Shown here: positions 13,244-25,786 of the stretch, piece after piece
Layout: every line of letters starts with the position of its first letter
Numbering within the stretch: the first letter of the stretch is position 1
DNA from: Sipunculus nudus
Lineage: Eukaryota; Annelida; Sipuncula; Golfingiida; Sipunculidae
DNA: 64,000 bases
Direction of reading: 5' to 3'
Assembly: GCA_026874595.1 (NCBI GenBank)
Contig: CM049317.1
Coordinates: 75,668,891 to 75,732,890, forward strand
Program-made: the position numbers and the translations under genes
Notes under the pieces: model-generated
Database searches by the model: none
Told to the model about the DNA's origin: nothing
Seen by the model: the letters and a program-made list of their open reading frames with translations, nothing else

Positions 13244-14480
13244 ATTCTAGATTTTAAGATGATAGAAAGATTTTATTAAACTCGACTCTAACAACTAAAG
13301 GCAAACATGTAGCCTTTAGGGATCATATATAAAATAAAATGCAATCTGCCCCATACCATATAAAACTCTAGTCCTCACTGAAAAGCCATACCTGAAAAAT
13401 CTTAATTAACAACAGGTATGATAACCAACTATGCCTTCATATAAGTCAGGCCTATCTACAGGTTTGGCCGCCCAAAGTGGGGTGAAGACAAATCTAGTGT
13501 TGCACTCCAAAATATATGAATAAATAATTATCTGTACAATAGCACCATGTAGAAGCTTCATAAGATGTTGCATAAATATCATCATCAGATTAACTCTGTC
13601 CTACTAAGAGTATAAAACATTAACACTGCACATCACGTGGCCTACACACTGATCAGCCACAATATACTGTAACTATATAGTGTTATTTTACATACATAAA
13701 TAATCCCTTGATCCTGTGGGGATCTAAATAACGAGGAGACCCTGACCTTGAAAGGATCACCCTCTTTCATCCTCCTTGTTATCAAGGCACATAGCTCCAT
13801 TTACTCAGTTCTCTGTAAATATGATGTAAATTATCCTTTTCCAACCATTAAATGTGCACAAAGTTTACATGTGCATATAGTGGTCCATATCTACATCAAT
13901 TAGTAGTTTTAAATGATTAAACATGTATATTCCTGAACTTAATATTATACATTTATGACCTATTTATTGAAAATGGTTAAAGAACTGACAGTGTACAGCC
14001 ACTGGTCAGTTTGAATATTATCAGTACAGGTATAGAAAAGAGTTTGAGGAACAAACAATACTTTCAGCACAAATCTTGGTGCAAACAACATCTGTCCAGT
14101 CCTTGAACAGCTGAGGTGACCATGCTTGAAGGGCACGTCAATTTTGGCACACAATCAAACCTTTCCTTACATTGAGAGTTCCATTTTCATGATCTCACAA
14201 TACATAAGACCTATAAAAAGAGTATAACTATTTTTATGTGAATTAATAAACTCATATATTATGTGCAAAAAATATTGTTCATAAATGGCAGACATTTGGA
14301 AAGATCTGATATAGTTTAAATGCCAATCTCTTGACATACACATTTCTATTTTTTCATAATGTCAAGCTTTAATTTTCAACTTTGCCTTAAAATTGGACTT
14401 CTTTTTCACAAAATTTTTATTTTCATGAAAATCCTCCTTTCATGAATATCAGAAATTTGAAACCCTCACAAACAAAAATG
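13244..14480. repeat. 1.24-kb duplicated block, copy 1
   Basis: Direct repeat of 23699-24942 with few substitutions. Both copies begin near AAGATTTTATTAAACTCGAC and end near CACAAACAAAAA. Landmarks such as ATCACGTGGCCTACACACTG and GTCCATATCTACATCAATTA are shared, as is a 64-codon open frame on the minus strand (13960-14154) that lacks any recognisable domain. No terminal inverted repeats or hairpins were seen, so it is not assigned to family A. Confidence 0.9.
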
Positions 14481-15036
14481 ACAGTTAATTCCACAGTGCT
14501 TACAGGAAAAAAGGTGCGAGTTCCAGAACCCTTGCATATACAGACAGGATATGATAGTTAATTCCACAGTGTTAACAGGAAAAAAGTTCATTCATAATTA
14601 TTAAATATTTAAAACAGGCAGAGAGAATGAAAAACAAAATCACTTTAATTCCCATGCTACTGGGGCAGGAAAATAATGAACAAATGTTTGCATGAGATCC
14701 TCATTTTTTATTACATCAATTTTTATTACTATACATTAACAGTAAAACAATTATATCTGAATATTTAAGTTGATTCATAATTCTAAATTGTATCAACATT
14801 TATAGCTAATATGGTCAGGTAACATCACATTATGCATACAAATGTATATTTTCATATAAAATAAATTTAAATTTACAAAAAAAATCTGAAAAAAAACTCA
14901 CTTGATTCAGAATATCACAATTCTAAATGGCACCTTTATTTATCCATGATTTGGCTCATATATTATCAAATTTTGCCTAATGATTGGTTTAATTATATTT
15001 TAATTGTATTTATTTTTTAAGGGAATTAATTTAATA

Positions 15037-16395
15037 CAAAGGACCCATGGGTCACATGGCTCAGCTGAATTTCGGTAAATATTAGTAACTGCAAAATATT
15101 TTTATTTCTTTTGGTTTTTCATGTATATTATCATTAGAAAAGCTATGAGAAGCTATGGCCTTGCTAAAATGAAACTCTGTAAATTATTGAATAATGGACA
15201 TGAGCTAAACCATTAGTGATGCACCAAGGGAACAAATAGGCCTACGGTAAGTGTTATATAAAAGTAACATTTCATAAACAAATAATGTGTGAAGGTAATT
15301 AAGTTTTCAAAAGTTAAATATATGGCCATATGAGTTAAAAATTGATCCCACACAGTTTGACCAATATTCCTTATTTTATTATTCACACCTAGGCCCCGCC
15401 AACTTCAAGAGATATGAATGAAATGCTACAAAGTATTTATATCTGCTCAAATCTTGTCAGTTAGCACTTACATTCGGTCCTAATATTTTATCACATTTGA
15501 ATATTAGGATTAAATTGCTGAAATATTTTCTTTTAAAAAAATCAAAATTGTCCAAGTCTCATCAAAAAGAATTTATTTAACATTAAAATTATAAGATTCA
15601 TCTTGTTTATTAGTCCTGTGTATTGAAGGGGTAGGTGGGGGGAGGGGTCTCCATTGTTACTGCTCGTTGCTGAAAAAAAAAATTAATTTTAAGATTCATC
15701 TAGTTCATAGTACAGGTCTGTTAACAGAATGGGGGGGGGGGGGGGGGAGAGAGAAAAAGGTTCCCTGTGGTATGGTATTAACTGCAGACAGCCTGATCAA
15801 GCTCAACTCAGTGGAGAGAGGGCTTGCCGTAGTGATGGGATTGCATAGCATTATGCCAACAGCCTGGGGAGCATAGAGATCTGCACTGAATGACCTACAG
15901 TGACCAAGTGGACTGCTTGACAATGTAAGGGAATACATCAAGAGTCTCCAAAAAAATTCAATAACTAGCCTAATTTTGCAGCTTTTATTTTCAAATTTCA
16001 GATTTTAACAGATTAAATCCTTGTGTACATGCTGTGAAAATTAAATCCACAGTACTGACAGAAAAAACGTGCCGTGGCCAAACTTCGGCAAAATTTAAGG
16101 TACCAATTTTTTTATGTTTGCTAATATTTAAAAAAATTTAAAAGATTTTGATCTAATTTTGGGTAATCAATTTAATTTTGATTAATAAAAGTTATATAAC
16201 TGGAAAAAAGTCCTTAGTTTTAACATTTTTTGTGTTATGTGATCAAATATCTTTCCTGATTTTTTACAAAATGCATTATGTTTGAGCCCATATAAATTAT
16301 ATACAGTTTCAAACCTGCCACATCTACGAACGGACGGATGGACGATGGACAATGGACCACGACTATAGCTCAGATGACTTATAGTCAGCTGAGCT
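15037..16395 (+). mobile_element. Family A element E2
   Basis: Left end CAAAGGACCCATGGGTCA at 15037, containing the perfect 12-bp palindrome GACCCATGGGTC. Right end a GGACGG microsatellite and the hairpin AGCTCAGATGACT-TAT-AGTCAGCTGAGCT in 16367-16395. The 1.36-kb body has a poly-G run (15731-15747) and a single core of the type that reads GTGAAAATTAAATCCACAGT. Flanks are A-rich on the right (AAAAA). No protein is encoded. Confidence 0.85.
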
Positions 16396-16499
16396 AAAAA
16401 TTCTACATTAACACAACAGGGCAGCTTCTGGATTACTCCTTGAATTATAATTTCAAGAATTTTTGTACATCGGAGTGGAAACAGCTTTACAATAATGAA

Positions 16500-16894
16500 A
16501 CTACAGTTCAAACAATATCAATTATTGCAATACACTTTGGGGGGGGGGGGGGGGGGGGGAAGGTGACATGAGAATAACTGTACAGCTGTGACGGCAGGGG
16601 TGGTTGACCAGTGCTGCATCACTAATTAGGTTACCCAGGCAGGGCTGGAGTGACCAGAAGTGGGCGGCCCTGAGCTTGACAGTGAAAATGAATACAGTAG
16701 AGCCTCAGAAAAAACTTCAATAACTAGCCTAATTTTTAGCTTTTATTTTCTAATTTCAGAGTTTAACAGATAAAATCCTTACGTGTACCTGCTGTGAAAA
16801 TCAAATCAAATGTACTTACAGGAAAAACAGTGCCATGATCAAATTTGGGCAAAATTTAAGGTACTGATTGTATATTTATGCTAATAACTTTAAA
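16500..16894 (+). mobile_element. Host family A element H0, first piece
   Basis: Begins with a poly-G run (16538-16559) and enters a family A core (TGTGAAAATCAAATC, then TTTAAGGTACTGATTG). The core stops at 16894 where E3 starts. It resumes at 19435 and again at 23288, so this is the left piece of one older element with two younger elements inside it. The left terminus of H0 was not recognised. Confidence 0.7.
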
Positions 16895-19434
16895 CAAGGG
16901 ACCCATGAGTCACGGCGCTCAGCTGTTATATATGATAAAAAATATGATTTGGGAATGAGGCACATGCTGGTTTTGTGTGGTAATAAATATAAGCTTTATT
17001 ATGAGTTGTTGGTGTTGAGCTTATGTATGATTTTGATAGTATCTTTGGAGACAAGGGAGAGGATTGATTTCATTTATTTTATTAACAAATAGATTGCTTT
17101 TGTCACACAGATTTTGACTTGGCCATATGACTTATAAGCAGCTCATATAATAAAAGAGTTTGACTATTTATTAAAATTTAATAACAAATATTGTGCCAAT
17201 ATAATTTTTATTTTAAAAAATTATAAGAAAATCATATGATTTTATAAAATAAAATATAATGGAAATGATTATTAAAATAACATTATAGGATATATTCATG
17301 AATGCATTCATGAATACATTTTGAAAGTATCTGCACTTGTATTCAAATACTTTCATTTTAACCTGAATTCCCATTCTTATGCAATAAAATTTTTTAATGC
17401 AGTACATATTCATATTCATATTCAAATACATTTGCAAAGCATTCGCACCATGTCTAGTATTTATTCAGTTTTAGCCAAACAATGATGTTGAGAATCCAGA
17501 ATATACAAAATTCACAAATTTAAATAATGATCATAAGTACCTGGTTTTATAGCTTTTATTTATATTAAAAAAATAAATGTAATATATTCACCTTGGACTA
17601 CTTTCACATCAATCTACACACTAGACACAGTAGGAATCTAGATTAATATTATCAACTGCATCTTTGTCTATCATTAATTTCCTTCATATGATCCCTAATG
17701 ATTAGTAATGAATAATATGATAAAAATAAAATACCATAGGTGACTGCATGGTGTTATTTGGAATAACACTGACATTTACATTCTATCCATCCATACAAGA
17801 TTCTTACATCATCAGTAACTGCAAGTTAATTTTCTGTTACTCATCAACTAACAAATTCCTTTCTATTAATTTTTCTTTAATTTGTTATTAAAAACCAATA
17901 TTAATTTATTGATTTGCTGCTTATTGTTATGTTGTTTTTCAAAACATATTAGATGAGTTGGGTTGGACACCTTGATCAACTGTGGCTGGGCATTAGCTGC
18001 CTGGCTGCCCCAGTGTATGTCTCGCCTCAAGCGTGCATAATTTGATGAAAGGTCAACAAGGTTAACATATAGGTGACTGAAGAGGGGCTAGCTAGCCTGG
18101 GTCTGACATAGTCTCATTAAAGCATTAATAAAAGCTACAATATTTTGCCAATTTCTTTCAGCTTTCTAAACTACAAAGATGAAATCCTTATGTGTGTATG
18201 ATATGAAAATTATATCAACAGTGCTCTCAGGAAACAAACATGCCATGGTCAAATTTGGGCAAAATTTAAGGTACTAATTTTATATTTATACTAATAACTT
18301 ATAAAATTTGAAAAATTCAGAACTAATTTTAGGTATTCAATGAATCTTGATTAAATAATGTTACATCCCTGACAAAAAATCTCTAGCTTCAGCAATCCTC
18401 TTGTTAAGGGAGTAAATATATTTCTTGATTTTTTAAAAAGTGCATTATGTTTGGGCCCATAACTTAAAACAATTACGCAATACTGACATCATTTCTGGCA
18501 TGTGCATAGCGAATGTATAGAAAAATATGTATATTATATATGATCAAAGTCAGATCAGTGGTTTTGATATTAAGCAGTCTTAAAGTGTAACAATGGGTTT
18601 TTAATGGAAAAATGAAGTTTTTCATTAATATCTCGAAGGAATTAAGTCCTAGTGACCAAATTCTTGGCATGCTAGGGGGTTTTGGAGACATCTAGCTGTA
18701 TGCCAAATTTAAGGAACTTAGAGCTGAAGCTCGGGAGCTGAGCTCTAGCTAATTGCATAACACTAGCTTGATGTAAACAATATGTGACATGGTGCTTGAA
18801 AACTTGAATAAATTCTACAGTTTTTGATCAACTGGTTTCAAATTTTTGGTGTTAACAGTTGAAATGCAAATAAAAACATGCTTTGAAAATTAAATCCACA
18901 GCAGTTACAGGAAAAAACGTGCCATGGTCAAACTTGGGCAAAATTTAAGGCACCAATTTTATATTGTTGCCAATATTTAAAAAAGTTTAACAGATTTTGA
19001 TCTAATTTTTGGTATACAATTAAATTTTGATTAATTTAAGTTGTATTACTGAGAAAAAGTCCCTACCTTTTACACTTTTGGTCTTTAGTGACCAAATATC
19101 TTTCCTGATTTTTTTAAAAAGTTCATTATGTTTGGGCCTATAACTTTTTTAAATTTATGAGTGGTTTTGATATTAGCGGTCCTGAAGTGTGAAAATAGAT
19201 TTCTAATAAAAAATTGAGGTTTTTCCTTAATATCTCGAAGGAATGAAGTCCTATTGACCAAATTTTTGGCATGGTAGGAGATTTTGGGGACATCTAACTG
19301 TATGCCGAATTATAGATTCGTAGGTCCAATGGTGTCGAAACGTGCCAGTCTTACGGACGGACAGACAGACAGACGGACGGACGACGGACAATAGACCACG
19401 ACTATAGCTCAGATGACTTATAGTCAGCTGAGCT
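16895..19434 (+). mobile_element. Family A element E3 (copy A of a 2.6-kb pair)
   Basis: Left end CAAGGGACCCATGAGTCACG, right end (GACG)n plus hairpin 19406-19434 ending CAGCTGAGCT. Inside are a unique 1.2-kb AT-rich part and two tandem cores of about 620 bp (near 18130-18720 and 18830-19330). It matches E5 at 33064-35696 almost throughout. E5 has an extra stretch of roughly 90 bp near 35353-35440 that is missing here at 19151. E3 lies inside H0: TAAA flanks on the left, AAAAAA on the right, with no target duplication visible. Confidence 0.9.
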
Positions 19435-19558
19435 AAAAAATCAGATTTAATTTTGAATATATAATTGAATCTTGATTAAATAAAGTTATATCCCTATAAA
19501 CAAAGTCTCTAGCTTCATCAATTATCATGTTAAGTATGTAAATATCTTTCCTGATTTT
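19435..19558 (+). mobile_element. Host element H0, middle piece
   Basis: Core sequence that continues the reading of 16894 (TCAGATTTAATTTTG through TCTTTCCTGATTTT), equivalent to uninterrupted cores at 34505-34635. It ends in four T bases at the junction with E4. Confidence 0.8.
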
Positions 19559-19559
19559 G

Positions 19560-22500
19560 AGCTCAGCTGACTGTAAGTCATCTGAGCTATAGCGATCACT
19601 CTTTGTCCGTCGTCCGTTAAAAAGGCACTAATCGTAACCACTGGACCTGGAATCTTCTTACTTTACATTCAGAAAGGTCCATGAAAAATCTCCAAGGAAA
19701 CCTGGAATTAGGTCTCTGTTACCCATATCCTTCGAGCTCTGGGGCCCCAAAGTACCCCCCAGAATAGTGAAAAATTTCATACAAAAACTTCAATATCTCA
19801 TTAACTACATCACTGATGGTCATGATTTTTGGCATTTTTTTTATTTTTACGCATTTTTTTCTCTATTTTTGAGACCTTTAAAAATGTGGACATCTGTTAA
19901 CAGGGCACAAATCGTAAAGACTGGACCTAGAATCTTCATTCTTGACATTCTGAGAGACCTATGAAAAGTCTCCATGGAAACCAGAAATTAGGTCTATGTT
20001 ACCTATATTCTTCGAGCTAAGGGGCCCCAAAGTACCCCCTAGAATAGTGAAAAATTTTATACAAAAACTTCAATATCTCATTAACTACATCACCGGTCAT
20101 AATTTTTGGCATACATAATGATCATGAGATATTCCATCAGTTCCTGCAGACTGGTGGCGCCACCTGTATTTTTTTTATTTTTTACGAATTGTTTTTCTTT
20201 ATTTTTGAGACCTTTAAAATGTGGACATCTGTTAACAGGGCATAAATCGTAAAGACTAAGAATCTTCATACTTTACATTCTGAGAGACCTATGAAAAGTC
20301 TCCATGGAAACCAGAAATTAGGTCTCTGTTACCCATATTCTTCAAGCTAAGGGGCCCCAAAGTACCCCCCAGAATAGTGAAACATTTCATACAAAAACTT
20401 TAATATCTCATTAACTACCTCACTGATGGTCATGATTTTTAGCTCAGCTGACTGTAAGTCATCTGAGCTATAGCGATCACTCTTTGTCCGTCCGTCCGGC
20501 CGTCCGTTAACAGGGCATAAATCGTAACTGCTGGACCTGGAATCTTCTTACTTTACATCCAAAGAGGTCCATGAAAAATCTCCTTGGAAACCTGGAAATA
20601 GGTCTCTGTTACCCATTTCCTTTGAGAGATGGGGCCCCAAAGTACCCCCCAGAATAGTAAAAAATTTCATACAAAAACTTCAATATCCCATTAACTACAT
20701 CACTGATGGTCATGATTTTTGGCATACATATTATTCATGAGATGTTTCATCAGTTTCTGCAGACTGGTGGCGCCACCTATATTTTTCGATTTTTTACGAA
20801 TTTTTTTCTCTATTTTTGAGACCTTTAAAAATGTGGATATCTGTTAACAGGGCACAAATCGTAAAGACTGGTCCTAGAATCTTCATTCTTGAAATTCTGA
20901 GAGACCTATGAAAAGTGTCCATGGAAACCAGAAATTAGGTCTCTGTTGCCCATATCCTTCAAGCTATGGGGCCTAAAAGTACCCCCCCCCCCAGAATAGT
21001 CAAAAATTTCATACAAAAACTTCAATATCTCATTAACTACATCACTAATGGTCATGATTTTTGGCATACATATTAATCATGAGATGTTTCATCAGTTTTT
21101 GCAGACTGGTGGCGCCACCTGTATTTTTTCGATTTTTTTCTCTATTTTTGAGACCTTAAAAGATGCAGTCATCTGTTAACAGGGCACAAATCGTAACAAC
21201 TGTACCTAGAATCTTCTATCTTGAAATGCAGGGAGGCCCATGAAAATTCTCCTTGGAAACCTGGAATTAGGTCTCTGTTACCCAGATTCTTCAAGCTATG
21301 GGGCTCTGAAGTACCCCCCAGAATAATGAAAATTTGATACAAAACCTCAAATATCTGAACTAATGCATTGATCACCATGATTCTTTGAATGGATATTGAT
21401 CATGGAGTGTTTCATCGGTTTCTGTAGACTGGTGGCGCCACCTGTATTTTTTCTATATTTTACAATTTTCTTTCTCTATTTTTGATACCTTAAAAGATGC
21501 GGTCATATGATAACAGGGCACAAATCATAACGGCTGGACTTAGAATCTTCTTTCTTGACATGCAGAGAGGCCAATGAAAAGTCTTCTTGGAAACTGAAAA
21601 TTAGGTCTCTGTTATCCAAAACCTTAGAGCTATGGGGCTCTGAAGTATCCCCCAGAAAAATGCAAAATTTGATACAAAAGCTCAAGTATCTGAATAACCA
21701 CTGCATTGATCACCATGATTCTTTGCATGAATATTGATCATGGGATGTTCCATCACTTCCTGCAGACTGGTGGCGCCACCTGTATTTTTTCAAATTTTTT
21801 TCTCTTTTTTTTTCAAACCTCAATGAAACTGTAATCTGTTAACAGGGCACAAATCCTAACCACTGGACCTGGAAACTTCTTACTTAATATCCAGGGAGGT
21901 CCATGAAAAATCTCCTTGAAAACCTGAGATTAGGTCTCTGTTACCCATATCCTTGGAGCTATGGGGCTCCGAAGTACCCCCCCAGAATAATGCAAAATTT
22001 GATACAAAAGCTCAAGTATCTGAATAACCACTGCATTGATCACCATGATTCTTTGCATGAATATTGATCATGAGATGTTCCATCATTTCCTGCAGACTGG
22101 TGGTGCCACCTGTATTTTTACAAATTTTTTTCTCTTTTTTTCAGACCTCAATGAAACTGTCATCTGTTAACAGGGCACAAATCGTAACCACTGGACCTGG
22201 AATCTTCAAACTTAATATCCAGGGAGGTCCATGAAAAATCTCCTTGAAAACCTGAAATTAGGTCTCTGTTACCCAGATTCTTCAAGCTATGGGGCTCCGA
22301 AGTACCCCCCAGAATAATGCAAAATTTGATACAAAAACTCAAGTCTCTGAATAACTACTGCATTGATCACCATGATTCTTTGCATGAATATTGATCATGG
22401 GATGTTCCATCAGTTCCTGCAAACTGGTGGCGCCATCTGTATTTTTTTTCAATTTTTTTCTTTATTTTTGAGACCTTCAAAGAAGCTGTCATCTGTTAAC

Positions 22501-23287
22501 AGGGCACAAATCGTAACTCCTGGACCTAGAGACTTCTAACTTGACATCAAGGGAGGTTCATGAAAAGTCTCTGTGAAAACATGAAATTAGGTCTCTGTTA
22601 CCCATATCCTTCGTAGTAAGTACCCCTCAGAATAATTCAAAATTTGATTCAAAACTCCAGTATCTGAATAACCAATGCATTGATCTCCAAGATTCTTTGC
22701 AGGCATATTGATCATGGAGTGTTCCATCAGTTCCTGCAAACTGGTGGCGCCACCTGTATTTTTTTTTAATTTTTTAGGCATTTTTTCTCTATTTATGAGA
22801 CCTTCAAATGAAGGGGTAATATGTTAACATGCCACAAACTGTAACTGCTGTACCTAGAATCTTCTTACTTGACATCCAGGGAGACTAATGAAAAATCTCC
22901 TTGGAAACCTGAAATTAGGTTTCTGTTTCCCATATTCTCCGAGCTATAGGGCTCATAAATACCCCCAAGAATAATTAAAAATTTGATACAAACAAAAGCT
23001 CTAGTATCTGAATAGCTAAAGCCTTGATAGCCATGATTCTTTGGACATATATTGATCATGGAGTGTTTCATCAGTTCCTGCAGACTGTATTTTTTTCAAA
23101 TTTTTACGCATTTTTTTTCTATTTATGAGACCTTCAAATGAAGTTGTCATCTGTCCAAAAGCCCACTAAAACCCATTTCTAAGGACTTTTCACAAAATTC
23201 ATGATTTGTTTGCACTCTGGCAGTCATTTTGCTCATTGTTCAACATTCCTTGAATTCAGCTGAGCGTCATGGCCCATGGGCCACTTG
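19560..23287 (-). mobile_element. Family A element E4, minus orientation, about ten tandem cores
   Basis: The hairpin end is at the left (19560-19588, read as AGCTCAGCTGACTGTAAGTC on the plus strand) and the CAAGTGGCCCATGGGCCA end at 23287. Between them are about ten tandem units of 270-340 bp, each with 'ctgttaacagggcacaaatcgta', a 'ggtctctgttaccca' block, an A/T-rich run and, in most, GGTGGCGCCACC. A second internal hairpin plus microsatellite at 20441-20515 shows either a tandem or nested second right end. No protein is encoded. It is inserted in H0 within a run of T (4 T at left, 3 T at right; intact paralogue T7 at 35308). Confidence 0.9.
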
Positions 23288-23652
23288 TTTACAAAGTGCA
23301 TTGTTTGGGTCGAACTTTATCAATTACATAATACTGACCAAATTACTGGCATGTACATAGGCACTATATAAGGGTATATTTATGGTAAATATGAAGAAAA
23401 ACAGATAAGTGGTTTTTATATTAGGCAGTCCTGAAGTGAAATAATAGGTTTTTATTGGAAAATTGAAGTTTTTCCTAAATTTCTCAAAGGAACAAAGTCC
23501 TGTGGTAGGAGATCTTGGGGCATCTAACAGATTGTCAAAATTTGGATTGGAAGGTGTAAAGGTTTCAATACTTACCAGTCTAATGTATGGACAGACTATG
23601 GGCCATAACTATTGCTCAGATGACATACAGTCAGCTCAGCAAAAAAAAATTA
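23288..23652 (+). mobile_element. Host element H0, right piece and 3' hairpin
   Basis: Resumes exactly where 19558 stopped (TTTACAAAGTGCATTGTTTG, compare 35311 onwards), then runs through the core to a degenerate hairpin GCTCAGATGACATACAGTCAGCTCAGC followed by A9. Confidence 0.85.
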
Positions 23653-23698
23653 CAGATATAATGGGCACACTTCACAGCATGTTCCAACAAATGAAATC

Positions 23699-24942
23699 TA
23701 GAATAGAAGATGACAAAAGATTTTATTAAACTCGACTCTAACAATTAAAGGTAAACGTGTAGCCTTTAGGAAGATCAAATATAAAATGACATGCAACCTA
23801 CCCATACCATATGAAAATCTAGTCTCCACTGAAAGCCATACCTGTTGAAAAATCTTAATCATCCACAAGTATCAACCATGCCTTCAAATAAGTCAGGCCT
23901 ACCTTCAGGTATGGCAGCCCAAACTGGGGTGAAGACTTATCTAGTGTTGCACTCCAACAAATATGAATAAATAATTATCTGTACAATAGCACCATGTAGA
24001 AGCATCATAAGATGTTGCATAAATATCATCATCAGATTAACTCTGTCCTACTAAGAGTATAAAACATTAACACTGCACATCACGTGGCCTACACACTGAT
24101 CAGCCACAATATACTGTAACTATATAGTGTTATTTTACATACATAAATAATCCCTTGATCCTGTGGGGATCTAAATAACGAGGAGACCCTGACCTTGAAA
24201 GGATCACCCTCTTTCATCCTCCTTGTTATCAAGGCACATAGCTCCATTTACTCAGTTCTCTGTAAATATGATGTAAATTATCCTTTTCCAACCATTAAAT
24301 GTGCACAAAGTTTACATGTGCATATAGTGGTCCATATCTACATCAATTAGTAGTTTTAAATGATTAAACATGTATATTTCTGAACTTAATATTATACATT
24401 TATGACCTATTTATTGAAAATGGTTAAAGAACTGACAGTGTAGAGCCACTGGTCAGTTTGAATATTATCAGTACTGGTATAGAAAAGAGTATGAGAAACA
24501 AACAATACTTTCAGCACAAATCTTGGTGCAAACAACATCTGTCCAGTCCTTGAACAGCTGAGGTGACCATGCTTGAAGGGCACGTCAATTTTGGCACACA
24601 ATTAAACCTTTCCTTACATTGAGAGTTCCATTTTCAGATCTCACAATACATAAGACCTATAAACAGAGTATAACTATTTTTATGTGAATTAATTAACTCA
24701 AATATTATGTGCATAAAAATCTTATTAACAAAAAATATTGTTCATAAATGGTAGACATTTGGAAAGATCTGATATCGTTTAAATGCCAATCTTATGACAT
24801 ACACATTTCTGTTTTTTCATAATGTCAAGCTTTACTTTCAACTTTGCCTTCAACAATGGGACTTCTTTTTCACAAAGTTTTTATTTTCATGATAATCCTC
24901 CTTTCATGAATATCAGAAATTTGAAACTTTCACAAACAAAAA
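23699..24942. repeat. 1.24-kb duplicated block, copy 2
   Basis: Second copy of 13244-14480 in the same orientation, 10.46 kb away, differing by scattered substitutions and small indels. The 64-codon minus frame (24407-24601) is retained with two or three changes. Confidence 0.9.
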
Positions 24943-25653
24943 GTCAACCATAGCATCTTGTGAAAACAGAATAACTTGGAAGGGAGTGTCTGTTGCACTG
25001 CTTAATGACTGATGCTTTCCTTCAAGCATAACTTGACATATGGATCATGTAGTTTCTGTTGTCAGTGTATGCTAAGAGGGAATATGTCCTTAACTTTATG
25101 TGAATAATATCCCATAAACTAAATTAGTCTTTCTTCATTGCAACACAATTACTGGTAAAGGACTGTCCAATACTGACAAGCACCAGTGAGCTTGCAGTGG
25201 TAGACAAGACAACAGCATTGTAGTTTTGTTGTAATGGCAGTGCTGGTCACTGAGTGTATGTGGTCCTTAATGTTTTCTACAAATCTTCTTCATGCGATCT
25301 GGGTTCTTGGGTGGAGGAGCTGGGTTTGCAGCAATCTGACGACCGTGCAAGCTGCAAATGGAATTGGTATACTTTATACATGCAATTTAATTTTATTAAG
25401 GTGAAATGTCAACATGAATGTGTGAAATATGCAGTCCTTATGCTTAAAATAAAGAGGATTTCTAAAAGTTTGTGTGGAGTCTTGAAATAATTACCATTTG
25501 GAATGTCAGTCAATTCCTTAATTACAGTAAGATTTCACACCAAGACATTTAAACTATTGTAAGATGTGCAACCCGTCTTTCTTTAATAGATGATCAATAT
25601 ATAGTGTATATTTCAAGCAAACACCAGAAAATACAAAGCAAAATGCCACTTAC
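24943..25653. other. RSU1 intron or downstream sequence, nothing recognised
   Basis: No exon with the expected YLYGR start on the minus strand and no repeat end. A 78-codon plus frame at 25254-25490 has no family resemblance. Confidence 0.4.
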
Positions 25654-25786
25654 TAATTGTAAGTGTCTGATCGGATAAAGTCAAACACATGGGATACACC
25701 CAGTTTGAGTTGGTCCAGGATTGGGGGTACCCAGGGGTTGTGTTCCATCTTGAATACTTGCTTTGATCCCACAAGGTCCAAGTTTC
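25654..25786 (-). CDS. RSU1: RSU1 exon 8 (C-terminal cap)
   Basis: 133 bp encoding NLDLVGSKQVFKMEHNPWVP and the LKLGVSHVFDFIRSDTYNY region. Phase 1 in, phase 2 out at TTA/GTAAGT. Reading through the donor would add only a stop (TAC AAT TAG), giving a protein about 34 residues short. A family A fragment begins about 20 bp upstream of the acceptor TTATTTCAG. Confidence 0.95.

Noticed and set aside
13960-24601. Matching 64-codon minus frames at 13960-14154 and 24407-24601
   Set aside because: Their conservation is explained by the 1.24-kb DNA duplication; no start context, domain or splice sites.
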